64,000 nt of DNA from IMG/VR virus record IMGVR_UViG_3300026097_001210, positions 1 to 64,000 of that record. One strand, given 5' to 3'. Origin of the DNA: a virus. The notes under the pieces are model-generated. The model was not told the DNA's origin. It ran no database searches and was given only the letters and a program-made list of their open reading frames with translations. A program made the position numbers and the translations under genes. Each line of letters begins with the position of its first letter. The stretch's first letter is position 1. Positions 36,651 to 45,795 of this stretch are shown here, one piece after another.

Positions 36651-37495
36651 ACTCTGATTACATTATTTTTTGCCCCTTTCATGCTAACAATCGTACCCCA
36701 GCGGGGGAGGTTGACAAAGTTAAGGGAACATTTTTCTGTTTTGCCTGTCACCATGTATGCGATTTAAACGAGCTTGTGATGCATCAAACCGGAAGAACAT
36801 ATTTTGAGGCAATTCGATTTATTAAAAGTAAAGAAACATCGTCTAGCCTTGAGTCAGAAATAAACGAAAGGCTTGTTGAAAAGCCAGATTACGTGCCATT
36901 TGATGAAATATTGGTTAAAAGATTAGCCGCCACAGCTTTGGAATCTCCACGGGCAAAGAGCTATTATCACGGTCGCAGAATTACAGAAGATTCTATGAAA
37001 AAGTTTGCTTTGGGCTACTCTGAAAAACAAGACATGGTAACTATTCCAGTTCACTCTCCAGAAGGAATGCTGATTGGTTTTGTCGGAAGGTCTGTCGAGG
37101 GAAAGGTTTTTAAAAATACCCCAGGGCTGCCAAAATCAAAAACAATGTTTAACCTGTTTAGAGTTAAGTCTTCTAAAGCTGTTTACGTTGTTGAGTCCTC
37201 ATTTGATGCAATTAGGCTAGATCAGTGCGGATTTCCAGCGGTAGCAACATTAGGCTCAAATGTATCTAATCTTCAAGTAGACTTGCTAAAAAAATACTTC
37301 AATGATATTATAGTCATTGCAGACAATGATGAGGCTGGAAACCATATGGTTAAGCGACTCAGTGAGAAGCTTACATCTAGGGTTTCTGTGATTCATTTAG
37401 AAAATAAATATAAAGATATAGGTGATATGGAAGACGAAGAAATTAAATCTCTGGGGTTTGACTTCTCAGATTCTATAGCATCAATACTAAAATAA
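36551..37495 (+). CDS. DNA primase, DnaG-type
   Basis: Makes RNA primers for replication. The N-terminal zinc-binding domain has C41, H44, C63 and C66 (CPFH...CFAC). The TOPRIM core has E215 in VYVVESSFDAIRL and D258/D260 in IADNDEAG. At 314 aa it is short because the helicase-binding C-terminal domain of bacterial DnaG is missing, as in several phage primases. The GTG start is the only one that keeps the full zinc finger in frame with room upstream, but it lies 100 bases inside the previous gene. Located between helicase and SSB-like genes. Confidence 0.88.
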   Translation: MDIRNKRKPSNTYTSKQIGRVLTGSGLDIQSEVDSDYIIFCPFHANNRTPAGEVDKVKGTFFCFACHHVCDLNELVMHQTGRTYFEAIRFIKSKETSSSLESEINERLVEKPDYVPFDEILVKRLAATALESPRAKSYYHGRRITEDSMKKFALGYSEKQDMVTIPVHSPEGMLIGFVGRSVEGKVFKNTPGLPKSKTMFNLFRVKSSKAVYVVESSFDAIRLDQCGFPAVATLGSNVSNLQVDLLKKYFNDIIVIADNDEAGNHMVKRLSEKLTSRVSVIHLENKYKDIGDMEDEEIKSLGFDFSDSIASILK

Positions 37496-37548
37496 AATAC
37501 ATAAATATATAAATAAAATATCAATTAGAGTATAGGAGAAAATATATT

Positions 37549-38205
37549 ATGGGAGTAGTACAAGGACTAGCAAACATTAACGCATTGCTCGACAAGCCAA
37601 AGTATGATGCAGACAAGCCAAGGGTTCGTTGGCTTAAGCTTGCAGATGGTCAGTCTGTCAAGATTCGTTTTGTAGAAGAACTTGACGAAGATTCTGCTAA
37701 CTATGATGCAGAGCGAGGGCTCTCTCTGGTGGTTAAAGAGCACACTAATCCAAAAGACTATCGTCGCAAGGCAGTAGACACTATGGACACTGAGGGTCGA
37801 GACTGGGCAGAAGAAATGCACAAGAAAGACCCCAAAGCTGGGTGGGGAGGACGACTTCGCTTTTACTGCAACGTACTTGTTGACGACGGCATCGATGAGC
37901 CATATGTTGCCATCTGGTCAATGGGTGTTGGCAAGCAGTCGCCATTCAACACTGTTCGTGACTATGCACTAGAAACGGGTAGTATCTCAAACCTTACTTG
38001 GAAGCTAAAAAGAAATGGAATGGGTACAGAAACAAACTATACTCTTATTCCAGTTGGCCCAGATAGTGAGCCATTCGATTGGAGCGGATTCAAGCCATAC
38101 GATCTTAATCTAGCTCTTAACCACGTGCCATACGCAGAGCAAGAAGCCTTTTACCTAGGCTTCGATAGCCCCTCTGTAACCTCCGCTTCAAACGTGGAGT
38201 GGTAA
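37549..38205 (+). CDS. likely single-stranded DNA-binding protein
   Basis: The 218-residue protein lies between primase and polymerase. It has a basic, aromatic central region (PKAGWGGRLRFYCNVLV, LTWKLKRNGMGTETNYTLIPVG) compatible with an OB fold and an N-terminal KPRVRWLKLADGQSVKIRFVEEL strand pair, as in phage gp32-like SSBs. The final residues are hydrophobic and acidic (SNVEW). The third codon positions are more C-rich than in the neighbours, suggesting high expression. AGGAG precedes the ATG by 11 bases in an AT-rich 53-base gap that probably holds a promoter. Confidence 0.65.
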   Translation: MGVVQGLANINALLDKPKYDADKPRVRWLKLADGQSVKIRFVEELDEDSANYDAERGLSLVVKEHTNPKDYRRKAVDTMDTEGRDWAEEMHKKDPKAGWGGRLRFYCNVLVDDGIDEPYVAIWSMGVGKQSPFNTVRDYALETGSISNLTWKLKRNGMGTETNYTLIPVGPDSEPFDWSGFKPYDLNLALNHVPYAEQEAFYLGFDSPSVTSASNVEW

Positions 38206-38211
38206 TAAAAC

Positions 38212-41200
38212 ATGGCATATGTTGGCTTGCATGTACACACTCACTACTCACTCTTCGATGGAATCGCCACCCCTCAAGAGTATGTAGATAGAGCAGCTGA
38301 ACTGGGTATGAACGCTTTAGCGATTACAGACCACGGTTCTCTTTCTGGACACAGGGAGATGTATAGAGCTGCAGTGGAAAAGGGCATCAAGCCAATCCTT
38401 GGCGTGGAGGGCTATATAACCGAAGATAGGTTCGATCAACGAGATCGGGACAGTAGAGAAGGTCCACTAGACCTTGTCTATAACCATATAGTCCTCCTAG
38501 CCAAGAATCAAAAAGGTTTAGAAAATCTTAATAAACTTAACGAAGTTGCCTGGACAGAGGGATACTACAAGAAGCCACGTATCGACTACGAGGTTTTACA
38601 AAAGTATAAAGAAGGCCTTGTAGTTCTTTCTGGCTGCCTTAGTGGTGCGATTGCTAAGGCCATTGAGGCTGGCGAGCTAGCAGAAGCCAAAAGGCAAATT
38701 GAGTGGCACAAAGAAGTATTTGGTGACGACTATTACATTGAGGTTATGCCACACAACCCCGCAGAAATGAATCATCAACTGCTAGCTCTTGCCGATGAGT
38801 TTGGCATTAAGGCTGTTGCTACTCCAGACTGCCACCACGCACACACGGGGCAGAAAGAAATACAAGAACTTAAACTAATTCTTAATACATACAGCAATAA
38901 GATTCAAAAAGATGCTACCTATCAAAAGTCTGTAAAATATGAAAACCTTAAAGATAGGTTAGATTATTTGTATGGTGAACGCGATATCAGCTTTGTCAAT
39001 TTTGATATTCATTTGTTGTCTGATGACGAAATGAGGAGTCAGATGACAGCGCAGGGAATTGAAAGAGAAGACATCTACGAGCACTCTTTAGAAATTGCCA
39101 ATAAAATTAAAGACTACAACATTCAAGATGGACTAGATCTGCTACCCGCACAGTATCAAAAGCCCGATGAAGAGCTTAAGTCTCTTGCCATCGAGGGACT
39201 GAAGGCGAGGGGGCTAGATGATAATGAAGAATATCTTAAAAGGTTAGACGAAGAAATGGAAGTTATTACTTCTAAAAAGTTTAGCCCCTACTTTCTTGTT
39301 GTTCGTAATATGATTAATTGGGCAAAGAAAGAGGGTATTCAGGTTGGCCCTGGTCGTGGCTCTTCTGCTGGCTCCCTGCTTTGCTATTCTTTGGGCATTA
39401 CAGATATTGACCCCATTAAGTATGGTTTGCTATTCTTTAGATTTATTAATCCAGAACGTAATGACTTTCCCGACATAGACACAGACATTCAAGACTCTCG
39501 TCGTGAAGAAGTTAAAGATTATCTTGTTAGACAATACCGTCACGTAGCTTCTATTGCCACCTTTCTTGAGTTTAAGGATAAGGGCGTTATTCGAGATATT
39601 GCAAGAGTTTTGCACATTCCCCTCACAGATGTGAATAAGGTTGGCAAACTTTTTGACACCTGGGACGAATACTGTACATCTAAATCAACTGCATGGTTTC
39701 GTGAAAAGTACCCAGAAATTGAGCACTACGGAGATCAGCTTCGTGGACGTATCCGTGGAACTGGTATTCACGCTGCTGGCGTTGTCACATCTAAAGAGCC
39801 AATCTTTAGACACGCACCAATGGAAACCAGAAAGGCTCCAGGATCTGGAGAGAGAATCCCAGTTGTCGGGGTAGACATGGAAGAGGCAGAGCGAATTGGC
39901 TTAATTAAGATTGATGCCCTTGGCCTAAAAACTCTCAGTGTTTTACGCAATACGCTTGACATCATTAAAGAGCGTCATCGCAAAGAAGTAAACTTGTTAA
40001 AAGTTGATCTAGAAGATGAAAAAGTATTTGAAATGCTATCTAATGGTCACACTAAGGGTGTTTTTCAATGTGAGGCTACTCCATACACTAATTTGTTAAT
40101 GAAAATGGGGGTACGTAATTTTGATGAGCTGGCAGCCTCGAACGCCCTTGTCCGACCTGGTGCCATGAATACTATTGGAAAAGATTACATTGAGCGCAAA
40201 AAGGGTAAGCAAGGTATCACCTATCTTCACGATGTAATGAAGCAATATACTTCAGATACCTATGGTTGCATTCTTTATCAAGAACAGGTTATGCAATCGT
40301 GTGTTGAGCTTGGCGGTATGTCAATGGCTGAAGCAGACAAAGTTCGTAAGATCATTGGTAAGAAAAAAGATGCAAAAGAGTTCGACGTCTTTAGGGATAA
40401 GTTTGTGAATGGCGCATCTCAGTATATGAGCCCTAATCTTGCTAAGGATTTGTGGCACGATTTTGAGGCACACGCTGGTTATTCTTTTAACAAGTCTCAC
40501 GCCGTGGCATACTCTACGCTTTCTTACTGGACAGCATGGTTAAAGTATTACTACCCTCTCGAATTTATGTTTGCCATTCTTAAAAACGAAAAAGACAAGG
40601 ATGCTAGAACAGAGTATCTTATTGAGGCAAAGCGTATGGGCATCCCAATTAGGCTGCCACACGTTAATGATTCGGATGCAGACTTTAAAATTGAAGGAAA
40701 GGGTATTCGATTTGGTTTAACCGCAATTAAATTTATTTCAGAAAATGCAGCAAGGGTAATTCTTAAACACAAGCCGTTCTCATCATTTAAACAATTAACG
40801 GAAGTTTTTGCTACAAAAGGAAACGGTGTTACTAAGCGACAGCTTGAATCTTTGCGAATTATTGGCGCTGCAACATTTGAAGATAACCCAAGAAATGAAG
40901 AGGAAATTAGAGAAAATTTGTATGAATATTTAAATTTGCCAGAGTTTAATGTTACTGTGCCTTCTCACTACCACGCTTTTATTAATTCAGTTGATGAGTT
41001 TGAAGAAAAGGGTTCCTTCGTTTTGATGGGTATGATAAAAAGCATAAAGAGGGGTAAGGGATGGTCTCGAATTGAAATATTGGATAAGACGGGTTCAGTT
41101 GGCATTTTTGATGAAGAGCAAACCAGCATTGAAAGTGGTAAGACCTATATACTTTTGGCTAGCGATAACAGGATTGTTTCTGCTATTCCTGCTGACGAGA

Positions 41201-41484
41201 TAAGAAAATCAGAAGCTGCGCTCATTAAATTTTTAAATTACAAAATGCTTCCATACAAGGAAGATGAGATGTATGTTGTTTCTTTTAAACCCAGAGTTAC
41301 AAAGGCTGGAAAGAAGATGGCTACCCTGACCCTGGCAGATAGCGGTAGAGATCTGCACTCTGTGGTTGTTTTTCCAACCACCTTCGCTAAGGCTTATATG
41401 AAAATTCAAGAGGGTAACGCTTATAATTTTTCTTTTGGCAAAACAAAAGATGGAACGGTAATATTGGAGGATATAAATGTTTGA
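38212..41484 (+). CDS. dnaE: DNA polymerase III alpha subunit (DnaE-type)
   Basis: Replicative polymerase. The N-terminal PHP domain shows HVHTHYSLFDG, ITDHGSL and ILGVEGYI. The C-family palm has GPGRGSSAGSL (about 381-391) and the catalytic aspartates in PDIDTDIQ (D421, D423, D425). The HhH and OB regions follow, with a final OB-like segment (residues 935-1,010). The length, 1,090 aa, is close to bacterial DnaE (about 1,150), so all core domains are present. It has a poor ribosome site. Use of a C-family polymerase rather than a PolA type is seen in some large actinophages. Confidence 0.95.
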   Translation: MAYVGLHVHTHYSLFDGIATPQEYVDRAAELGMNALAITDHGSLSGHREMYRAAVEKGIKPILGVEGYITEDRFDQRDRDSREGPLDLVYNHIVLLAKNQKGLENLNKLNEVAWTEGYYKKPRIDYEVLQKYKEGLVVLSGCLSGAIAKAIEAGELAEAKRQIEWHKEVFGDDYYIEVMPHNPAEMNHQLLALADEFGIKAVATPDCHHAHTGQKEIQELKLILNTYSNKIQKDATYQKSVKYENLKDRLDYLYGERDISFVNFDIHLLSDDEMRSQMTAQGIEREDIYEHSLEIANKIKDYNIQDGLDLLPAQYQKPDEELKSLAIEGLKARGLDDNEEYLKRLDEEMEVITSKKFSPYFLVVRNMINWAKKEGIQVGPGRGSSAGSLLCYSLGITDIDPIKYGLLFFRFINPERNDFPDIDTDIQDSRREEVKDYLVRQYRHVASIATFLEFKDKGVIRDIARVLHIPLTDVNKVGKLFDTWDEYCTSKSTAWFREKYPEIEHYGDQLRGRIRGTGIHAAGVVTSKEPIFRHAPMETRKAPGSGERIPVVGVDMEEAERIGLIKIDALGLKTLSVLRNTLDIIKERHRKEVNLLKVDLEDEKVFEMLSNGHTKGVFQCEATPYTNLLMKMGVRNFDELAASNALVRPGAMNTIGKDYIERKKGKQGITYLHDVMKQYTSDTYGCILYQEQVMQSCVELGGMSMAEADKVRKIIGKKKDAKEFDVFRDKFVNGASQYMSPNLAKDLWHDFEAHAGYSFNKSHAVAYSTLSYWTAWLKYYYPLEFMFAILKNEKDKDARTEYLIEAKRMGIPIRLPHVNDSDADFKIEGKGIRFGLTAIKFISENAARVILKHKPFSSFKQLTEVFATKGNGVTKRQLESLRIIGAATFEDNPRNEEEIRENLYEYLNLPEFNVTVPSHYHAFINSVDEFEEKGSFVLMGMIKSIKRGKGWSRIEILDKTGSVGIFDEEQTSIESGKTYILLASDNRIVSAIPADEIRKSEAALIKFLNYKMLPYKEDEMYVVSFKPRVTKAGKKMATLTLADSGRDLHSVVVFPTTFAKAYMKIQEGNAYNFSFGKTKDGTVILEDINV

Positions 41485-41794
41485 TGATTTAGCAACTAGA
41501 TTGCATGAAACAGCAATTTCTAAGGGTTTTTGGAATCACACTGTTGATGATATTTTTATTGCAAAGCAGTGCATGATGATTGTTTCAGAAGTTACAGAGG
41601 TTATGGAAGCTGTTCGTAAGGATAAGGGCAGCCAAGAAGTCGCAGAAGAGCTTGCAGATATTATTGTTCGCACGCTTGACCTTTGGAAGGGAATGTACGA
41701 TAATGGATATGTAGAACATTCGTTAGATGATGCATTAGAGCGCAAAGCAGAGCACAACAAAACCAGACCAGAAAAACACGGAGTGAGATTTTGA
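41477..41794 (+). CDS. MazG-like nucleotide pyrophosphohydrolase
   Basis: Hydrolyses nucleoside triphosphates to monophosphates. The all-helical MazG fold shows the metal-binding acidic set: SEVTEVMEAVRKD (ExxE) followed by EELADIIVRTLDL (ExxD). At 105 residues it is a single-domain MazG-like protein. It overlaps the polymerase end by 8 bases and the RecA-like gene by ATGA-type overlap. It may clear modified or regulatory nucleotides, or take part in purine metabolism together with the IMPDH-like enzyme downstream. Confidence 0.85.
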   Translation: MFDDLATRLHETAISKGFWNHTVDDIFIAKQCMMIVSEVTEVMEAVRKDKGSQEVAEELADIIVRTLDLWKGMYDNGYVEHSLDDALERKAEHNKTRPEKHGVRF

Positions 41795-42801
41795 TGACAA
41801 CTATTGAAGAGGCAATTGCCAAGCTAGACCCTAAAATTCGTAAACAAATTGCAAGCGGTGAAGGAATTGAGATTGAACGCCAGCCCACTCCAAGTTTTGG
41901 GTTGAATAGAGCTTTGGGCGGTGGCTTTCCATATGGCAGACAGGTTCTTGTTTGGGGCAGCAAGTCAAGCGCAAAGTCTTCTGTTTGTCTGCAAACAATT
42001 GCAATGGCACAAAAAGACGACAAGCTTTGTGCCTGGATTGATGCAGAAATGTCTTACTCAGAAGACTGGGCAAAAAGATTGGGGGTAGATACTGAAAAGC
42101 TAATTTATTCTCAAGCTAGAACCATCAATGAAATGGTAGATGTTAGTGTTGCACTAATGGAAGCTGGGGTGGATGTTATTGTTGTTGACAGTATCACCTC
42201 TCTTTTGCCAGCAATTTACTTTGAAAAAGGCACCCAAGATCTTAAGCAACTAGAAAACACAAAACAAATTGGTGCAGAGTCTAGAGACTTTAGCAATGCA
42301 TGGAAAATGATTAACTATGCAAATAACAAAGAAAAGCCAACTTTGTTTATTTTAATTTCTCAGTCAAGAAATAACATTAATGCTATGTATACTAGTCAAC
42401 AACCTTCTGGTGGCCAGGCTACAAAGTTTTATTCTTCAACAGTAATTAAACTATTTTCTTCTGAGTCTGACAATCAAGCAATTAAAGGAAAAATTCCCGT
42501 GGGAGATAAGCTAATTGAAGAAAAGGTTGGCAGAAAGATTCGCTGGGAGGTTCAATTTTCTAAGACCTCTCCCGCTTTTCAATCAGGAGAGTACGATTTT
42601 TACTTTAGAGGTGAAAAGATTGGGGTAGATGGAATTGCTGATTTAGTTGATACCGCTGAAATGAGCGGCCTTGTAGAGCGCACAGGAGCCTGGTACCAGC
42701 TTGAAGATGGCACTAAAATTCAGGGTAGGGAAGCGTTTATTGACAAGGTTAGAGAAGACGAAACATTGCAACAAAAACTTGTGGATCAGCTAAATGCATA
42801 G
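41794..42801 (+). CDS. RecA-like recombinase
   Basis: Strand-exchange ATPase. The core matches RecA: PSFGLNRALGGGFPYGRQVLVWG, Walker B DVIVVDSITSLLPA, and a loop region with NNINAMYTSQQPSGGQATKF. Walker A reads GSKSSAKSS (55-63), with Ala60 where RecA has Gly, an unusual change for a P-loop. Length 335 aa is normal, and the C-terminal domain is present. The start at 41794 overlaps the stop of the MazG-like gene. It may serve replication-coupled recombination with the nearby nucleases. Confidence 0.9.
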   Translation: MTTIEEAIAKLDPKIRKQIASGEGIEIERQPTPSFGLNRALGGGFPYGRQVLVWGSKSSAKSSVCLQTIAMAQKDDKLCAWIDAEMSYSEDWAKRLGVDTEKLIYSQARTINEMVDVSVALMEAGVDVIVVDSITSLLPAIYFEKGTQDLKQLENTKQIGAESRDFSNAWKMINYANNKEKPTLFILISQSRNNINAMYTSQQPSGGQATKFYSSTVIKLFSSESDNQAIKGKIPVGDKLIEEKVGRKIRWEVQFSKTSPAFQSGEYDFYFRGEKIGVDGIADLVDTAEMSGLVERTGAWYQLEDGTKIQGREAFIDKVREDETLQQKLVDQLNA

Positions 42802-42979
42802 ATATACGATATACCACGGGAGCTTTGTGTGCCACACGTGTAAAATGCAGGTACCAACACTAAGATATTATGATTCAAATAAAAGACTAACCTGGATGTG
42901 TAAAAACAAACATTTATCTGAGGTTAGTTTGCAAACAAAGAAAAGTAGAAAAGACTATGAGCGAACAGAGCGAAAGTAA
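42794..42979 (+). CDS. small zinc-finger-like protein
   Basis: 61 residues with CHTC (about 13-16) and a third Cys in WMCKNKH, so a C2C/H-type zinc site is possible. The C-terminal 20 residues are strongly basic. It overlaps both flanking genes and lies between RecA-like and nuclease genes, so a DNA-binding role in recombination is plausible. The family is not recognised. Confidence 0.6.
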   Translation: MHRYTIYHGSFVCHTCKMQVPTLRYYDSNKRLTWMCKNKHLSEVSLQTKKSRKDYERTERK

Positions 42980-43241
42980 AAGAATTGGCGCAAAGTTACA
43001 TAAGAACAGTGGTCGTAACACCAAAAAGGGCGACGCTAGTTGGGAAAATTTTGTAATTGATTTTAAAGAAGTAGGCAAAAGCTTTACTTTAAATAAAGAC
43101 GTCTGGGCAAAGGCTGTAACCGACGCCTTGAAATCTAATGCCGATCCTGCTATAGTTGTAGTTATAGGAGAAACACAGAAAACAAGACTAGCAGTGATTG
43201 AGCTGTCGTTGCTAGAACAACTGCTAGAAGAGAGAGAATAA
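42957..43241 (+). CDS. PD-(D/E)XK-like small nuclease or resolvase
   Basis: 94 residues. GDASWENFVIDFKEVGKSF gives a first Asp and a D-x-K strand, and VVVIGETQKTRLAVIEL gives the following strand, matching small Holliday-junction-resolvase-like proteins of the PD-(D/E)XK superfamily. The N-terminal 25 residues are basic. The neighbours are RecA-like, exonuclease and RuvC-like genes. The catalytic set is short, so this call is moderate. Confidence 0.5.
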   Translation: MSEQSESKRIGAKLHKNSGRNTKKGDASWENFVIDFKEVGKSFTLNKDVWAKAVTDALKSNADPAIVVVIGETQKTRLAVIELSLLEQLLEERE

Positions 43242-43843
43242 TGAAAATCCTATTGTTAGATATTGAAACCACACCTATGAAAGTTTATACATGGGGACTG
43301 TGGGACCAGAACATTGGTATTAATCAAATTATTGAACACACTGAAATGATGTGCTTTGGTGCCAAGTGGCTAGGTAAAAAGCAAGTTACTTTTAAATCTG
43401 TGCATCATCACGGAAAGAAAGAAATGCTAGAAACTCTGCACGATATGATGAATGAAGCAGATATTCTTGTGGGTTGGAACTCTGCCGCATTTGACCACAA
43501 GCATATTCGAAGGGAATTTCTTGAGGCAGGGCTGGCTCCTCCATCTGAAACTAAAGACCTTGACCTAATGAGTATTGTAAAGGCTAACTTCTTGTTTCCT
43601 TCTAACAAACTTGACTATGTTGCACAAAAGCTTGGGGTAGGAGCTAAGGTAAAACATTCTGGCTTTCAGTTATGGATCGATTGTATGGAGGGCAAAGATA
43701 AAGCCTGGCGTGAAATGAAAAAGTATCAAATTCAAGACGTCCAGCTCCTTGACGATTTATACGAAAAACTACTGCCATGGCTCCCTGGAAAGGTTAGTGT
43801 GACTAGCCAACAAAAGAAGGAAATGGCAGAGGTGGTACAATAG
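43241..43843 (+). CDS. DEDD 3'-5' exonuclease
   Basis: DnaQ-fold exonuclease: LLLDIETTPM (D7, E9), a GWNSAAFDHKHIRRE segment with the third acidic residue, and YQIQDVQLLDDLY, where Tyr and Asp four residues apart mark the DEDDy type. The 200-residue length is compact. It may proofread for the DnaE polymerase, whose own proofreading subunit is absent, or process recombination ends. Confidence 0.85.
   Translation: MKILLLDIETTPMKVYTWGLWDQNIGINQIIEHTEMMCFGAKWLGKKQVTFKSVHHHGKKEMLETLHDMMNEADILVGWNSAAFDHKHIRREFLEAGLAPPSETKDLDLMSIVKANFLFPSNKLDYVAQKLGVGAKVKHSGFQLWIDCMEGKDKAWREMKKYQIQDVQLLDDLYEKLLPWLPGKVSVTSQQKKEMAEVVQ
43833..43841 (+). promoter_or_regulatory. extended -10 promoter, near-leaderless
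   Basis: TGGTACAAT overlaps the last codons of the exonuclease. ATG 43845 is 3 bases away and GTG 43848 is 6 bases away, so GTG 43848 is the better leaderless start. Confidence 0.5.
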
Positions 43844-43844
43844 A

Positions 43845-44159
43845 ATGGTGGAAAGCGCTGAAAACAAAACCACCATTGAAATGATTAATGGTTTATCTGA
43901 AATTGCAGACTACATGCAAGATGAAGAGCTTAACGCAGCTTTAACAATGATTGCAAAATTAATTGTAAAGCCAGACATTCCAATTAACATTGCTACTCTG
44001 GAAATTGTTAGGCTGCAAGCCATAGCCGCTAAAATGAGCTTTAGGGCAACTTGGATGGCCAATGTTGAAAAGGGAGACAGGGCAAAAAAGAATATATATT
44101 TTACAGCAGCCTCTGCAGTAAATGAGCTGGTGGCCGCTCTTAAATATATTACCCGATAA
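43845..44159 (+). CDS. hypothetical helical protein, 104 aa
   Basis: Not recognised. Almost entirely helical, with repeated Ala/Ile/Leu heptads (for example IADYMQDEELNAALTMIAKLI and IVRLQAIAAKMSFRATW). ATG 43845 and GTG 43848 are both possible, since the -10 box lies 3-6 bases upstream. It lies between exonuclease and Cas4-like genes and may be a small recombination partner. Confidence 0.65.
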   Translation: MVESAENKTTIEMINGLSEIADYMQDEELNAALTMIAKLIVKPDIPINIATLEIVRLQAIAAKMSFRATWMANVEKGDRAKKNIYFTAASAVNELVAALKYITR

Positions 44160-44164
44160 AAAAT

Positions 44165-44959
44165 ATGGTTAAAAACTTATTAAATCAAATAATGGTAGCA
44201 GATAAACAAAAGGCTACCTCTGAAAGTCTTAATGGGCTAATTGAAAAAATTAATTCTGGTTATATTGCTAAGCGAGGACCTAGACATCAACAAAAGAAAA
44301 GCTTTGCGCCCTCCACTATTGCGTATGGGCACGGCGAGTGCCCTAGATATTGGTATCTAGCTTTTGAAGGCGGCACATTCCAAGATCATGCAGACGCTTT
44401 TGCAGGGGCAAACATGACTAATGGAATCAAGTCACATGAAAGAATTCAAGAAGCAATAAAAGACTCTGGAATCCTTGTTGAAGATGAGTTTAAGATAACA
44501 TTTGATGACCCGCCAATTTTTGGTTTCGGTGACGCTCTGGTTGAGTGGGAAGGCGAAGAGCTTCTCATTGAAATTAAGACAGCGATGCAAGAAGGCTTTG
44601 AGTACAGAAAAAGGACGGGCAAGGCAAAGCTAGGACATCTTATTCAGATTTTGATTTATATGAAAATACTGAAAAAAGCTAAAGGTGTTATAATTTATGA
44701 GAACAAAAATAATCATGAACTGTTGGCGATACCTGTCGAGGTAAATGATTATTATATTAAGTGGGTAGATCAGACGTTTGAATGGATGAGGACGGTTCGT
44801 AAAGCTTGGGAAAATAAAACAATGCCCAAGAAGAACTATAGATCTAATTCAAAAATTTGCAAGACTTGTCCTCTTAGGGCAGTGTGCGATGAGGCTGGTG
44901 AGGGAGATATAAAGATTAATTCTTTGGAGCCCTTAGATGAAAACATGTCAATGGTGTGA
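44165..44959 (+). CDS. Cas4/RecB-like exonuclease with Fe-S cluster
   Basis: A PD-(D/E)XK nuclease: GFGDALVEW (D123), LLIEIKTA (E136, K138) and GHLIQILIYM with the QxxxY-like helix. Four cysteines, C59 in GECPRYWY and C232, C235, C241 in CKTCPLRAVC, are in the Cas4/AddB arrangement for a 4Fe-4S cluster. There is no CRISPR array or other cas gene here, so it is a phage recombination or end-processing nuclease, not an adaptation protein. It overlaps the next gene by 23 bases. Confidence 0.85.
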   Translation: MVKNLLNQIMVADKQKATSESLNGLIEKINSGYIAKRGPRHQQKKSFAPSTIAYGHGECPRYWYLAFEGGTFQDHADAFAGANMTNGIKSHERIQEAIKDSGILVEDEFKITFDDPPIFGFGDALVEWEGEELLIEIKTAMQEGFEYRKRTGKAKLGHLIQILIYMKILKKAKGVIIYENKNNHELLAIPVEVNDYYIKWVDQTFEWMRTVRKAWENKTMPKKNYRSNSKICKTCPLRAVCDEAGEGDIKINSLEPLDENMSMV

Positions 44960-45236
44960 CAACTCCTTTGAGCCAAACGTTGGCTATCAAATATATTGTC
45001 GCTCTGAGTGCAGAGAATCTGCAACAAAAGAAAAAATTGCGCAAAGATATCAAATATCTAGACGTAATAGAATGATGAACAAGAAAAGAAGTTGCAGCTC
45101 TTGTGGATTGCCTCTATCTGCTTACAACGATGAAGATCTTTGCCAGGCCTGCCTTGTTAATCCAAAAGAAGTTTCTAAAGCTTTAAAGGAAATAAAGGGA
45201 ATAGCTAATGGTAAAAACGAGCAATTTAATTTATAG
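44937..45236 (+). CDS. double zinc-ribbon protein
   Basis: 99 residues with two zinc-binding units: CQWC...YCRSEC at the N-terminus and CSSCGLPL...LCQAC in the middle. A basic linker (QISRRNRMMNKKR) joins them. It overlaps the Cas4-like gene upstream and the RuvC-like gene downstream. Likely a nucleic-acid-binding accessory factor; the family name is not recognised. Confidence 0.65.
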   Translation: MKTCQWCDNSFEPNVGYQIYCRSECRESATKEKIAQRYQISRRNRMMNKKRSCSSCGLPLSAYNDEDLCQACLVNPKEVSKALKEIKGIANGKNEQFNL

Positions 45237-45783
45237 GCCACAAAGTGTTTGCTCAATTGATGCAAGCACAAATAGCTTGGCTTTTGCTATTTTTAATGAA
45301 AAAGAGCTACAGTCTTATGGAAAAATTATTTTTTCTGGTTCTGGAACTTATGAAAAAGTTGTTGACGCTGCAATAAAAACCTTAGACTTTTTTAATTTTT
45401 ATGGCACACCAGAAGCGGTTGTGATAGAGCACACCGTTTATTTAAACAGCCCCAAGACAGCGGCAGACCTTGCCTTGGTACAGGGGGCTTTGCTTGGCGC
45501 AATGGGCAGAGCGGGTGTGAAAAAAATTAAATCAATTAACCCAATTGCTTGGCAAACCTATCTTGGAAACGGTAGGCTACAAGCAAAAGAAAAAGAGGGT
45601 ATTAGAAGAGCTAATCCAAACAAAAGCAGCTCTTGGTATAAAAACAAAGAAAGAGAATTTAGAAAAGAAAGAACAATTGGTTTTATTAATACCTATTATG
45701 ATAAATGCATAGATGATAACGATATTGCCGATGCCATTGGTATTGGTCATTATGCTATTTATAACTGGGAAAAGCTAACTTGA
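45208..45783 (+). CDS. RuvC-like Holliday junction resolvase
   Basis: RNase H-fold nuclease. The acidic set is D18 in CSIDASTNS, E74 in VVIEHTVY, and D169/D172/D175 in the DDNDIADAIGIGHY segment, the same order as RuvC. AWQTYLGNGR matches the region before the third motif. A basic insert (WYKNKEREFRKERT) may bind DNA. It probably resolves branched DNA before packaging. The overlap with the zinc-ribbon gene suggests coordinated expression. Confidence 0.85.
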   Translation: MVKTSNLIYRPQSVCSIDASTNSLAFAIFNEKELQSYGKIIFSGSGTYEKVVDAAIKTLDFFNFYGTPEAVVIEHTVYLNSPKTAADLALVQGALLGAMGRAGVKKIKSINPIAWQTYLGNGRLQAKEKEGIRRANPNKSSSWYKNKEREFRKERTIGFINTYYDKCIDDNDIADAIGIGHYAIYNWEKLT

Positions 45784-45795
45784 CAGGAGGCCTAA

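Noticed and set aside
44165-44959. Cas4-like gene as part of a CRISPR system
   Set aside because: There is no repeat-spacer array or other cas gene in the window; Cas4-like nucleases occur alone in phages.
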